Source: an uncultured Acidimicrobiales bacterium
GTDB taxonomy: Bacteria; Actinomycetota; Acidimicrobiia; Acidimicrobiales; AC-14
Direction: 5' to 3'
DNA: 58,443 nucleotides
NCBI GenBank assembly: GCA_902805665.1
Contig: CADCTB010000128.1
Coordinates: 1 to 58,443 of the forward strand
Positions 7,809-15,695 of the stretch are shown here, piece by piece. The notes below the pieces were generated by a model. The model ran no database searches. It saw only the letters and a list, made by a program, of their open reading frames with translations, and was not told the DNA's origin. The number at the start of each line of letters is the position of its first letter. Position 1 is the first letter of the stretch. A program made the position numbers and the translations under genes.

Positions 7809-9037
7809 CGCTCGACGTCGCCAGCGTCAAGAAGGACTTCCCCATCCTCGAGCGTGATCTGGCCGGCCACCGGCTGGTGTTCCTCGACTCCGCGGCCAGC
7901 TCTCAGAAGCCCCGGGCCGTGCTCGACGCCATGGACCACTACTACGAGACCACCCACGCCAACGTGCACCGCGGCGTCTACACGATCGCCGAGGAGGCCA
8001 CCCAGGCCTACGAGGCCGCCCGGGCCAGGGTGGCCCGCTTCATCGGCGCCCCGTCGGCGCGCGGCGTGGTGTTCACCAAGAACGCCACCGAGGCCATCAA
8101 CCTGGTCGCCCACTCCTACGGGCGCGCGTGCCTCCCTCCGGGGAAGGCCGTGCTGCTCAGCGAGATGGAGCACCACGCCAATCTCGTCCCCTGGCTGATG
8201 CTCCGGGAGGAGCGCGGCGTCGAGCTGCGCTTCCTCGCCGTCGACGACGACGGCCGGTTGGTCCTCGACGACCTCGACCGACAGCTCGACGGGGTCGGCC
8301 TCGTCTCGGTGACGGCCATGTCCAACGTCCTGGGCACCCTGAACCCGATCGCCCGCATCGCCGACGCGGCCCATGCCGCCGGTGCGGTGGTGCTGGTCGA
8401 CGCCGCCCAGTCCGTCCCCCACGCCGTCACCGACGTGGCCGAGCTGGGCTGTGACCTCATGGCCTTCTCGGCCCACAAGATGTGCGGGCCCACCGGCATC
8501 GGCGTGCTGTGGGGCCGCGAGGAGCTGCTCGAGTCGATGCCCGCCTTCCTCGGCGGTGGCGAGATGATCCGCGACGTGCGCCTCGACGGCTGGACCCCCA
8601 ACGAGATCCCCTGGAAGTTCGAGGCCGGCACGCCGCCTATCGCCGAGGCCGTGGGCCTGGGCGCGGCGGTGGACTACCTGTCCGGCCTGGGCATGGAGGC
8701 GGTGCGCGAGCACGAGGTGGCGCTCACCACCCACGCCCTGTCCATGCTCGCCGACCGCCACGGAGACGACCTTCGCATCTTCGGGCCGCCCGACCCCCAC
8801 GACCGGGGTGGCGTCCTCTCCTTCACCTACCGCGACGTCCACCCCCACGACCTCTCGCAGGTGCTCGACAGTGCCGGCGTCTGCATCCGCGCCGGGCACC
8901 ACTGCGCCCGGCCGCTCATGCGCCGTCTCGGTGTTCCCGCCACCTCCCGGGCGTCGTTCTACGTCTACAACGACGAGGCCGACGTGGAAGCGCTCTCCGA
9001 CGGCCTCTTCGCCGCCGCCGACCTGTTCTCGATCTGA
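7805..9037 (+). CDS. sufS: Cysteine desulfurase SufS
   Basis: PLP enzyme that takes sulfur from L-cysteine and passes it as persulfide to SufU. The 410 residues show the PLP lysine in FSAHKMCGP (Lys225), His123/His124 in EMEHHAN, the aldimine-side SFYVYND segment and the catalytic cysteine in RAGHHCARPL (Cys367). The length matches group II desulfurases. GTG start overlaps sufC; the stop overlaps the ATG of sufU by one base. The order sufC-sufS-sufU is the downstream half of the standard actinobacterial SUF operon. Confidence 0.95.
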   Translation: MTLDVASVKKDFPILERDLAGHRLVFLDSAASSQKPRAVLDAMDHYYETTHANVHRGVYTIAEEATQAYEAARARVARFIGAPSARGVVFTKNATEAINLVAHSYGRACLPPGKAVLLSEMEHHANLVPWLMLREERGVELRFLAVDDDGRLVLDDLDRQLDGVGLVSVTAMSNVLGTLNPIARIADAAHAAGAVVLVDAAQSVPHAVTDVAELGCDLMAFSAHKMCGPTGIGVLWGREELLESMPAFLGGGEMIRDVRLDGWTPNEIPWKFEAGTPPIAEAVGLGAAVDYLSGLGMEAVREHEVALTTHALSMLADRHGDDLRIFGPPDPHDRGGVLSFTYRDVHPHDLSQVLDSAGVCIRAGHHCARPLMRRLGVPATSRASFYVYNDEADVEALSDGLFAAADLFSI

Positions 9038-9540
9038 TGGCCGGCCTCGAAGATCTGTACCGCGAGATCATCCTCGACCACTACCGCAGCCCCCGGAACC
9101 GGGGCGACCTGCCCACTCCGCCCGCGTACCGGGTCGAGGGCTTCAACCCCCTCTGCGGCGACGAGGTGGTGCTCTACGTCGACATCGACGACGCCGGCCG
9201 GGTGGCCGACATCAAGGTCGACGGCCAGGGCTGCTCGATCAGCCAGTCGTCCGCCTCCATGATGACTGCGGCGGTCAAGGGCCGGACCGAGGCCGAGACC
9301 CGGGACCTCATCCGGGCCTTCAAGGCCATGATGTCGATCCACGAACGGGGGCTCGACGGGAACGGCGACGGCCACGGCGACAGCGGGCCGGTCGCCCCCG
9401 ACCCCGCGGTGGACATGGGAGAGCTCGAGGCGCTGCGAGGTGTGGTCAAGTTCCCGGTGCGGATCAAGTGCGCCACCCTGTCCTGGAACACCCTGGCCGA
9501 GGCCTTCGACCAGGCCGGTTTGGATCGTCCCGCCGAGTAG
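9037..9540 (+). CDS. sufU: SufU-type sulfur transfer / Fe-S assembly protein
   Basis: Zinc-bound sulfurtransferase that activates SufS and accepts its persulfide. The ligand set is visible: Cys40 in NPLCGD with Asp42, Cys66 in GQGCSIS and Cys145 in RIKCATLSW. The 167-residue length is slightly above the usual 145-150 because of a Gly/Asp-rich stretch (GNGDGHGDSG, about 108-117) inside the family's variable loop. ATG overlaps the sufS stop (TGATG). It ends the plus-strand SUF block; the next gene starts 12 bases later. Confidence 0.94.
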   Translation: MAGLEDLYREIILDHYRSPRNRGDLPTPPAYRVEGFNPLCGDEVVLYVDIDDAGRVADIKVDGQGCSISQSSASMMTAAVKGRTEAETRDLIRAFKAMMSIHERGLDGNGDGHGDSGPVAPDPAVDMGELEALRGVVKFPVRIKCATLSWNTLAEAFDQAGLDRPAE

Positions 9541-9551
9541 GTTCGGGGACC

Positions 9552-10019
9552 ATGCGACGACTGTTCTTGAGCGTGGGGCTGGTGGCCGTCCTCGGCCTCG
9601 CCGCATGCGGTGGAGGCGACTCCGGCGACGACGCCGCGCCGGCGACCACGACGGCGCCACCCCCTACCGCGGCGGTGGTCGGCAACGACCAGGCCGGCAC
9701 GCCCTACTGCGGGCTGGCCCGGACCTACACCGAGAAGTTCTCGACCATTCTCGCGTCGGCCAACGACCCGGTGAAGCTGAAGGCCGTCACCACCGATGCC
9801 GAGGCGGCTATCCGCCAGGCGCAGTCCACCGCCCCGGCCGAGATCAAGTCCGACGTCACGGTGGTCGCCACCACGGCGCGCCAGGTGCTCACCGCCCTGC
9901 AGAAGAACAACTTCGACCTGGCAGGCACCAGCGAGATCACCAAGCTGCAGGAGCCGGCGTTCCAGACCTCGCTCGCCAACATGAACCGGTACGCCCGGGC
10001 CCACTGCGGCGTCGCCTGA
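9552..10019 (+). CDS. Small putative lipoprotein, function unknown
   Basis: A 155-residue secreted lipoprotein candidate. The signal peptide is LFLSVGLVAVLG with lipobox LAAC (Cys19), followed by Gly/Asp residues and a Thr/Pro/Ala-rich linker (32-43). The mature domain is helical and contains a Cys near each end (YCGLARTY and AHCGVA), which could close a disulfide. I do not recognise the family. It lies 12 bases after sufU, so it may be carried on the SUF transcript, but an Fe-S role is not implied by its sequence. Confidence 0.75.
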   Translation: MRRLFLSVGLVAVLGLAACGGGDSGDDAAPATTTAPPPTAAVVGNDQAGTPYCGLARTYTEKFSTILASANDPVKLKAVTTDAEAAIRQAQSTAPAEIKSDVTVVATTARQVLTALQKNNFDLAGTSEITKLQEPAFQTSLANMNRYARAHCGVA

Positions 10020-10028
10020 ACCGGTCCC

Positions 10029-10895
10029 GTGAACGGCGACCACCTGCGCTCGCTCCTCGCGTCGGACCAGACGGTGCTCATGCCGGGCGTCTGGGACGCC
10101 TTGTCGGCCCGCCTGGCCAGTGACGCCGGGTTCGAGGTCCTGTTCCTGTCGGGTTTCGCGACGGCGGCCAGCCTGCTCGGGCTGCCGGACTTCGGGTACC
10201 TGACCCAGGCCGAGATGGCGGAGGTGGCCCGGCGGGTGTGCCGCACGGTGGGCGGCTGCGCAGTGGTCGTCGACGGCGACACCGGCGGAGGGAACGCCCT
10301 CAACACCATCCGGACCGTCGAGCTGTTCGAGGCGGCCGGGGCGGCCGGCATCTTCCTCGAGGACCAGGTCTGGCCCAAGAAGTGCGGCCACATGGCCGGC
10401 AAGCGGGTGGTGCCGCGGGAGGACTGGCTGGGCAAGCTCCAGGCCGCCCTCGACCACCGGTGGAAGCTCTTCGTCGTGGCCCGCACCGACGCCCGGTCCT
10501 CCCTGGGCCTCGACGAGGCGATCCTGCGGGCCCGGATGGCGGCCGCACTCGGGGTCGACGCCGTCTTCGTCGAGGCGCCCGAGTCGATCGAGGAGATGCA
10601 GGCGGTGGCCGACGCCCTGCCCGGCGTCGTCCTGGTGGCCAACATGATCGAGGCCGGCAAGACCCCGCTGCTGGCGCCGGCCGAGCTCCACGACCTCGGC
10701 TACGACCTCATCGTCTCACCCCTGTCCGGCCTGTTCGCCATGGCCAGGTCGGTGGGCACCGCCTACCACGTGCTGGCCGACCAGGGCACCCTGCGCAACC
10801 ACCTCGACCTCGTGTCGACCTTCGACGACTTCAACCGCGTGGTCGACCTCGAGGGCCACTACCGGCTGGAGGCCAGGTACCAGCCACCCGAGTAG
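10029..10895 (+). CDS. Isocitrate lyase / PEP mutase family enzyme
   Basis: A 288-residue TIM barrel of the isocitrate lyase/PEP mutase superfamily. The family signature KKCGH (117-121) with catalytic Cys, the metal site DGDTGGGNA (82-90), FLEDQ (109-113) and VARTDAR are all present. Relatives cleave 2-methylisocitrate, decarboxylate oxaloacetate or split carboxyphosphonoenolpyruvate. With no prp, aceA or phosphonate genes nearby I cannot choose among them. Start GTG 10029 lies nine bases after the lipoprotein stop. It is followed closely by the MFS transporter. Confidence 0.85.
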   Translation: MNGDHLRSLLASDQTVLMPGVWDALSARLASDAGFEVLFLSGFATAASLLGLPDFGYLTQAEMAEVARRVCRTVGGCAVVVDGDTGGGNALNTIRTVELFEAAGAAGIFLEDQVWPKKCGHMAGKRVVPREDWLGKLQAALDHRWKLFVVARTDARSSLGLDEAILRARMAAALGVDAVFVEAPESIEEMQAVADALPGVVLVANMIEAGKTPLLAPAELHDLGYDLIVSPLSGLFAMARSVGTAYHVLADQGTLRNHLDLVSTFDDFNRVVDLEGHYRLEARYQPPE

Positions 10896-10948
10896 GAGGG
10901 CGCGGCACACGACGCCGGCGGCTGCTGTCACTCGCCTCGCTGCGCCCC

Positions 10949-12211
10949 TTGCGCCAGCGCGAGTTCGCCCTCATCTGGGCGGCGGCGCTGGTCTCGAACA
11001 TCGGCTCCTGGTTGCAGACGATCGCTGTCGGCGTCCTGGTGACGGAGCTGACCGGCCAGGCCCGGTGGACCGGCCTGGTGGCCGCCGCCGCGTTCGTCCC
11101 CATCGGCGTGCTGTCACCGGTGGGCGGGGCCGTCGCCGACCGGGTCGACCGCCGCCGCCTGCTCCTGCTCACGACGGTCGGCGAGACCGTGTTCGCCGCC
11201 CTTCTCGCCGTGCTGGTCGGCACCGGCCACGCCACCCCGCTGGGCGTCACCGCCCTCGTCTTCGCCGGCGGCTGCATGACCGCGCTCGGCTTCCCGGCCT
11301 ACCAGGCCATCCTGCCCGACCTGGTGGAGCGCGACGACCTGCTGGCCGCCAGCTCGCTGTCCATGGCCCAGTTCAACCTGGGGCGGGTGGTGGGGCCGGT
11401 GATCGCGGGGGCGGTGCTGGTGCTCGGTTCCTTCACGTGGGCGTTCGCTCTCAACGCCGTGTCCTACGGGGCGGTCATGGTTGCCCTGCTCATGGTCCGG
11501 GTGAAGCCGCCGGCCCCCAGCGAGGAGCCACCCGGGCTGCGGGCCCGCATCGTCGCCGGGATTCGCGGCGCCCGGGCCGAGCCGGGCTGCCGCACGGCCA
11601 TCCTCACCATGGCCGTCACCGCCCTGCTGCTGTCGCCTTTCATCGCCCTGATCCCGGCCGTCACCGTCAAGCTCTTCAGTGGAGGGGAGGGAGCGACGTC
11701 GCTGCTCATCGGCGCCCAGGGCGTGGGGGCGGTGGCCGGCGCCCTGAGCCTGGCCTCGCTGGCCCGTCGGTACGGGCGCCGGCGGGTGCTGGTCGTCAAC
11801 CTGCTCGTGCTCCCGTTCCTGCTGGCCGCCTACGCCGCCGCGCCCAACCTCGCCGCGGCCACGGTGGCGCTGGTGGCCGTCGGGGCCGGGTACGTGGGGG
11901 TGCTGTCGGGGCTCGGCACCGTGGTCCAGCTGCGGGCGCCGGCTCCCCTCCGGGCCCGGATCCTCAGCCTCTACATGGTGGCCCTGGGCACCGTCTACCC
12001 CCTCGGGGCGGTGCTCCAGGGGTCGTTGGGGGACCGCGTCGGCCTGAGGTCGGTGACCGCCGGCGGCGCGGCTGTCTTCCTCGCCGTCATCGTGGTCGCG
12101 GGCCTGGCCCGGCCGGACCTGGTGGCCGCCCTCGACGACCCGCCTGCCTCAACTGACGACGATCCGGCACGTCAGGACCTGCCGGATCGTTCTCAGGACG
12201 TCATCTTGTGA
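10949..12211 (+). CDS. MFS transporter (EntS/MFS_3-like)
   Basis: A polytopic transporter of about 420 residues with roughly 12 hydrophobic segments. The first helix contains NIGSWLQTIAVGVLV, and a basic ADRVDRRRL loop after helix 2 is the MFS signature region. Drug or siderophore efflux is typical of this subfamily; the substrate here is unknown. The start is uncertain: the frame is open far upstream inside the previous gene, but no ATG or GTG lies near the domain. TTG 10949 or CTG 10922/10925 (adding LLSLASLRP) would suit homologous N-termini. The last 20 codons contain a strong inverted repeat (12159-12190), so the C-terminal tail may be an appended read-through region. Confidence 0.82.
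   Translation: MRQREFALIWAAALVSNIGSWLQTIAVGVLVTELTGQARWTGLVAAAAFVPIGVLSPVGGAVADRVDRRRLLLLTTVGETVFAALLAVLVGTGHATPLGVTALVFAGGCMTALGFPAYQAILPDLVERDDLLAASSLSMAQFNLGRVVGPVIAGAVLVLGSFTWAFALNAVSYGAVMVALLMVRVKPPAPSEEPPGLRARIVAGIRGARAEPGCRTAILTMAVTALLLSPFIALIPAVTVKLFSGGEGATSLLIGAQGVGAVAGALSLASLARRYGRRRVLVVNLLVLPFLLAAYAAAPNLAAATVALVAVGAGYVGVLSGLGTVVQLRAPAPLRARILSLYMVALGTVYPLGAVLQGSLGDRVGLRSVTAGGAAVFLAVIVVAGLARPDLVAALDDPPASTDDDPARQDLPDRSQDVIL
12159..12190. repeat. 11-bp inverted repeat in the 3' end of the MFS gene
   Basis: Arms acgatccggca (12159-12169) and tgccggatcgt (12180-12190) pair perfectly around a 10-base loop. It is inside the reading frame, before the stop at 12211, and may belong to the same termination region as the next hairpin. 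Confidence 0.55.
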
Positions 12212-12212
12212 G

Positions 12213-12231
12213 CTGACCCGCACGGGGTCAG
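12213..12231. terminator. Hairpin between convergent MFS and redoxin genes
   Basis: Arms ctgaccc and gggtcag surround a five-base loop. The site lies just after the MFS stop and 18 bases from the redoxin stop, a usual place for a bidirectional terminator, though no T tract is present. Confidence 0.5.
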
Positions 12232-12248
12232 TCGGTGTGCTTGCTCGT

Positions 12249-12707
12249 TCAGCCGGGGCGGAAGGGGCGCAGGCCGTCGTCGGGGGTCGACAGAGGCTCG
12301 GTGAGCCCGAGTGTGGAGGCCAGCCCGTTCCAGATGTCACGGTTCCAGCCGGCGATGGCCTCCTGGATGCCTCCGTCGGGCCCGACGAGGAACACGGTCG
12401 GGACCGCCTCGAGCCCGTAGGCCTCCGACACCGAGTAGGGCGCAGGCTGGCTGAGCGTCGGGACCCGCTGGCCCTGGGCCTCGATGTACTGGGCGATGGC
12501 CTCGGGCGGGTCCTCGCCGACGGCGACCACCCGGGCCCCGCCCTCGGAGAGCTTGGTCAACATGGGCGCCACCATCTTGCAGACGGGGCAGCTGACCTTG
12601 AAGAAGGCAAGGACCGTGGGCCCCTCCGTCCACGGGTCAGTGACCTCCTCGCCCCCCTCGACGGCGGGGAGGGTGAACGACGGGGCCTTGTCACCGACAG
12701 TCAACAT
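12249..12707 (-). CDS. Thioredoxin-fold redoxin (TlpA/AhpC-TSA-like)
   Basis: A 152-residue cytosolic thioredoxin-like protein. FKVSCPVCKM places a CxxC pair at Cys40 and Cys43 on the first helix, and EAVPTVFLVGPDG carries the cis-Pro of the fold. There is no signal peptide or membrane anchor, which separates it from secreted TlpA proteins. It could reduce disulfides or peroxides. ATG 12707 begins MLTVGDKAPSF, a standard redoxin N-terminus. It is divergent from the DUF3105 gene, with only 40 bases between. Confidence 0.85.
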   Translation of the reverse strand: MLTVGDKAPSFTLPAVEGGEEVTDPWTEGPTVLAFFKVSCPVCKMVAPMLTKLSEGGARVVAVGEDPPEAIAQYIEAQGQRVPTLSQPAPYSVSEAYGLEAVPTVFLVGPDGGIQEAIAGWNRDIWNGLASTLGLTEPLSTPDDGLRPFRPG

Positions 12708-12747
12708 GGGGTCGATGCTAGGGGAGGCCGGAACTAACCTCGGCGCC

Positions 12748-13551
12748 ATGGCCTCCAAGAAGAAGCGGAACCCGGCGCGCCCCCAGTCCGGGTCCCGGCC
12801 GCCGGCCAAGCGACCCGGCCAGCCGAGCAAGCCGGGCGGCCCGTCGAAGGCCGGGACCGGGCCGGACAAGAGCGCCGCGCCCCGTCCGGGCGCCCCCGCG
12901 GCCAAGGCCCCGGCGAAGTCGGCGGCCAAGGCTCCCCGGGAGCGCACCGGTCCCACCCGCGCCGAGCGGCTGGCCGCCGCCCAGGCGGCCCGGCGGCGCA
13001 AGGCCACCCGCACCCGAGCCCTGATCGCCGGCGGCCTCGTCGCCGTGCTGGCCCTGCTCACCGTCACCATCATCAACAGCCGGCGCTCGAACGATCGGAT
13101 CGTCAGCGAGCTGGAGGCCGGCGGAGCCTGCGAGTACGACAGCAGGAACGACAGCGACAGTGGCCAGGGGCGCAACCACGTCAGTGGCAACATCACCTAC
13201 AAGGTCGATCCCCCATCGGGTGGGGACCACAACCCCACCCCTGCCCCCCCGGGCACCTTCACCGCCGAGAACGCGCCCCCCGACGCCCAGATCGTCCACT
13301 CCCTCGAGCACGGTTATGTGGCCATCTGGTACCGGCCCGACCTAGACGCCGCCGGCCTCGAGAGCCTGCGCGCCCTCACCAGCGAGTACAACCGCGACGT
13401 GCTGCTCCTTCCCCGGGCGTCGCTCGGCGAGACGCAGGTGGCGGCCACCGCCTGGCACCGCCGGTTGCTCTGCGAACGGCCCGACGTCGAGGCGCTCGAG
13501 CGCTTCATCACCGCCTACCGGAACAAGGGCCCGGAAAAGGTCCCCCACTGA
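12748..13551 (+). CDS. DUF3105 membrane protein
   Basis: A 267-residue protein with a long basic, Pro/Lys/Ala-rich cytoplasmic tail (1-90), one transmembrane helix (91-110) and an extracytoplasmic DUF3105 domain. The domain is recognised by YKVDPPSGGDHN and VHSLEHGYVAIWY, whose conserved His residues suggest metal binding. A Cys pair (ACEYDS and LLCERP) could form a disulfide. The function of DUF3105 is not established. ATG 12748. The next gene, an L,D-transpeptidase, follows 18 bases later, so the two may be co-expressed at the envelope. Confidence 0.85.
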   Translation: MASKKKRNPARPQSGSRPPAKRPGQPSKPGGPSKAGTGPDKSAAPRPGAPAAKAPAKSAAKAPRERTGPTRAERLAAAQAARRRKATRTRALIAGGLVAVLALLTVTIINSRRSNDRIVSELEAGGACEYDSRNDSDSGQGRNHVSGNITYKVDPPSGGDHNPTPAPPGTFTAENAPPDAQIVHSLEHGYVAIWYRPDLDAAGLESLRALTSEYNRDVLLLPRASLGETQVAATAWHRRLLCERPDVEALERFITAYRNKGPEKVPH

Positions 13552-13569
13552 TGCGCGAGACTGCTTGAC

Positions 13570-14562
13570 ATGAGAAGGACCAGACAGGTGTGGGTGCTGA
13601 CTTCGGTCCTGCTCGGCCTGGTGGCCGCCGGGTGCTCCGACGGGGGCCCGAGCGCCATCGAGCGTGCGGCGGCGGAGATCGCCGCCGCCTCGTCGGCCAC
13701 GACCGTGCCGGCCACGACGGCGCCGAGCACCACGGAGGCGCCGAGCACCACCGCGGCGCCGGGCACCACGGTCGCCGGCGCCACCACGCCCACCGCTGCC
13801 CCTGCCGGCCTTGGCCCAGGCGCACGGGGCGCAGAGGTCGCCGCCCTCGAACGTCGCCTCGAAGCGCTGAAGTACGACGTCGGAACAGTCGACGAGCTCT
13901 ACGACCAGAACACCGCCTACGGGGTGATGGCCTTCCAGAAGGTCACCGGTATGGGCCGCACCGGGCGCGCCACCGACGACGTGGTCGCCGCTCTGGCCAC
14001 GGCCGCCTCCCCGCCCGCCCTCGTGCCGGCCGGTGGCGAGAACCGGGTGGAGATCGACATCCCCCGCCAGGTCCTCTTCCTCTACAAGGCCAACACGCTC
14101 CAGAAGATCCTCACGATCTCGAGCGGGAACAACAAGCGCTTCTGCTCCGAGGGCTATTGCCGTCGGGCGGTGACTCCGGGCGGCTCCTACGGGTTCTACC
14201 GACAGGGGCGGGGCTGGGAGACCGGGCCGCTGGGCTCCCTGTACAACCCCGTGTACTTCAACGGCGGGATCGCCGTCCACGGCTCGAAGTCGGTGCCGGC
14301 CCAGCCCGCCTCCCACGGCTGCATCCGTATCCCCATGGGCGCCGCCGAATGGTTCCCCGGCCAGGTGCACCTCGGCATGCCCGTCCACGTCGTCGGGGTC
14401 GATGGCGAGCCTCCCAACCCCGAGGCCCGGCTGGCGTCGACCACCACGACCACCTCACCAGACACCACCACACCGCCGACCACCGCGGCGCCCACGCCCA
14501 CCACGGCGGCGCCCACCACCACCGTCCCCGGCCTCCTGGGCGGTCTGCTCAAGCCCACGTAG
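13570..14562 (+). CDS. L,D-transpeptidase lipoprotein (copy 1)
   Basis: Peptidoglycan 3-3 cross-linking enzyme of the YkuD family, 330 residues. The lipobox is LVAAGC (Cys22), followed by a Thr/Pro linker (43-78), a peptidoglycan-binding-1-like domain (about 82-145, RGAEVAALERRLEAL) and the YkuD domain (about 157-290). The active site shows HGS (237-239) and SHGCIRIP with Cys251. A CSEGYC loop (192-197) may be a disulfide. The C-terminal 40 residues are Thr/Pro-rich, an unusual tail shared with the second copy at 20120-21115. Start ATG 13570. Confidence 0.9.
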   Translation: MRRTRQVWVLTSVLLGLVAAGCSDGGPSAIERAAAEIAAASSATTVPATTAPSTTEAPSTTAAPGTTVAGATTPTAAPAGLGPGARGAEVAALERRLEALKYDVGTVDELYDQNTAYGVMAFQKVTGMGRTGRATDDVVAALATAASPPALVPAGGENRVEIDIPRQVLFLYKANTLQKILTISSGNNKRFCSEGYCRRAVTPGGSYGFYRQGRGWETGPLGSLYNPVYFNGGIAVHGSKSVPAQPASHGCIRIPMGAAEWFPGQVHLGMPVHVVGVDGEPPNPEARLASTTTTTSPDTTTPPTTAAPTPTTAAPTTTVPGLLGGLLKPT

Positions 14563-14574
14563 GGTCGCCCTAGC

Positions 14575-14626
14575 CGTTCTCTGCACTGGAACGGTACGTT
14601 CCTGGCGCTCTTCAGTGTCCAGAACG
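14575..14626. terminator. Nested double hairpin between convergent genes
   Basis: Outer arms cgttct...cactg and cagtg...agaacg pair with a 3x3 internal loop, and an inner ggaacg-gta-cgttcc hairpin sits between them. It lies between the L,D-transpeptidase and sufC2 stops and probably terminates both. The design resembles the elements at 25495 and 30349. Confidence 0.55.
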
Positions 14627-14631
14627 CGGGG

Positions 14632-15375
14632 TCAGGCGGCGGGGGACCCCTCGTCGTAGCCGGCGTAGCCGGTGGACTCGAGCTCCTCGGCCAGCTCCGG
14701 TCCGCCCGACGCGACGATGCGGCCCTTGCGCAGCACCGACACGACATCGGGGCGCAGCTCGCGGAGCAGCCGGCTGTAGTGGGTGATCACCAGCACGCCC
14801 AGCCCGACCTCGTTGGTGATCAGCTCGACCCGCTGCGACACGGCCTTGAGGGCGTCGACGTCGAGGCCGGAGTCGATCTCGTCGAGGACGGCGATCTTGG
14901 GGGCCAGCACGGCGAGCTGGAGGGTCTCGTTGCGCTTCTTCTCGCCCCCCGAGAGGTCGACGTTGAGCGGCCGGGCCAGCAGCGCCGGGCTGACCCCGAC
15001 TCGCACCGCCTCGGCCGCCACCAGGCCGGCGACCTCTGCGGGAGCCCGGCCCTGGGGGGCCAGGGCGGCGGCCATGGCGTCGTCGAGGGACACGCCGGGG
15101 ACTTCTGTGGGGTACTGCATGGCCAGGAACAGACCGGCCTGGGCCCGCTGCCAGGTGGGCATCTCGAGGAGCTCGACACCGTCGAGGGTGACGCTGCCGC
15201 CGTAGACCTCATAGCCGGGGCCGCCCATGATGACGTGGGCCAGGGTGGACTTGCCGGACCCGTTAGGGCCCATGACCGCATGGACCTGCCCGCTGGAGAC
15301 GGTGAGGTCGACGCCCCGCAGGATCTCCTTGCCCTCCACGCCGGCCCGGAGACCGGTGACGACAAGCTCGCTCAC
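14632..15375 (-). CDS. sufC: Fe-S cluster assembly ATPase SufC (copy 2)
   Basis: A second SufC ATPase, 247 residues, clearly diverged from copy 1. Walker A is GPNGSGKST (36-44), the signature is LSGGEKKRNE and Walker B is IAVLDEIDSGLD. GTG 15375 overlaps the Rieske stop by four bases, so translation is coupled within sufD-Rieske-sufC2. Because it is beside sufD it is the likelier partner of the SufBCD scaffold, leaving copy 1 with sufS-sufU. Whether both are active cannot be told from sequence; both keep all ATPase motifs. Confidence 0.93.
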   Translation of the reverse strand: MSELVVTGLRAGVEGKEILRGVDLTVSSGQVHAVMGPNGSGKSTLAHVIMGGPGYEVYGGSVTLDGVELLEMPTWQRAQAGLFLAMQYPTEVPGVSLDDAMAAALAPQGRAPAEVAGLVAAEAVRVGVSPALLARPLNVDLSGGEKKRNETLQLAVLAPKIAVLDEIDSGLDVDALKAVSQRVELITNEVGLGVLVITHYSRLLRELRPDVVSVLRKGRIVASGGPELAEELESTGYAGYDEGSPAA

Positions 15376-15695
15376 TCGGTCACCTGGACGAGCACGTCGT
15401 CACCTTCCACCCGCACGTCGTAGACGGGCACGGGCACGGTGGCCGGGAGGGACTGGGGCTCGCCGGTGACGAGGGAGAAGGTGCTGCCGTGCTTCCAGCA
15501 CTCGATCTCCTTGTCGTCGACCCAGACCTCGCCCTCGGCGAGAGAGAAGTCGGCGTGGCTGCAGCGGTCGCCGATGGCGTAGAAGTCGTCGCCGATGCGG
15601 ACCAGGCAGATGCGGGCCTTGCCGACGTCGAACCGCTTGGCCGTGCCGGGCGCGACGTCGGCCACCTTGCACAGGCGCTGGGTGGTCACCGGCAT
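15372..15695 (-). CDS. Rieske [2Fe-2S] ferredoxin-like protein in SUF operon
   Basis: A 107-residue stand-alone Rieske domain. Cluster ligands are Cys45 and His47 in DRCSHADF and Cys66 and His69 in ECWKHGSTF. Small proteins of this kind, often annotated as non-heme iron oxygenase ferredoxin subunits, are common in actinobacterial suf operons between sufD and sufC and may carry electrons for assembly or stress protection; that role is inferred. It overlaps both neighbours (sufD by one base, sufC2 by four). Confidence 0.92.
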   Translation of the reverse strand: MPVTTQRLCKVADVAPGTAKRFDVGKARICLVRIGDDFYAIGDRCSHADFSLAEGEVWVDDKEIECWKHGSTFSLVTGEPQSLPATVPVPVYDVRVEGDDVLVQVTE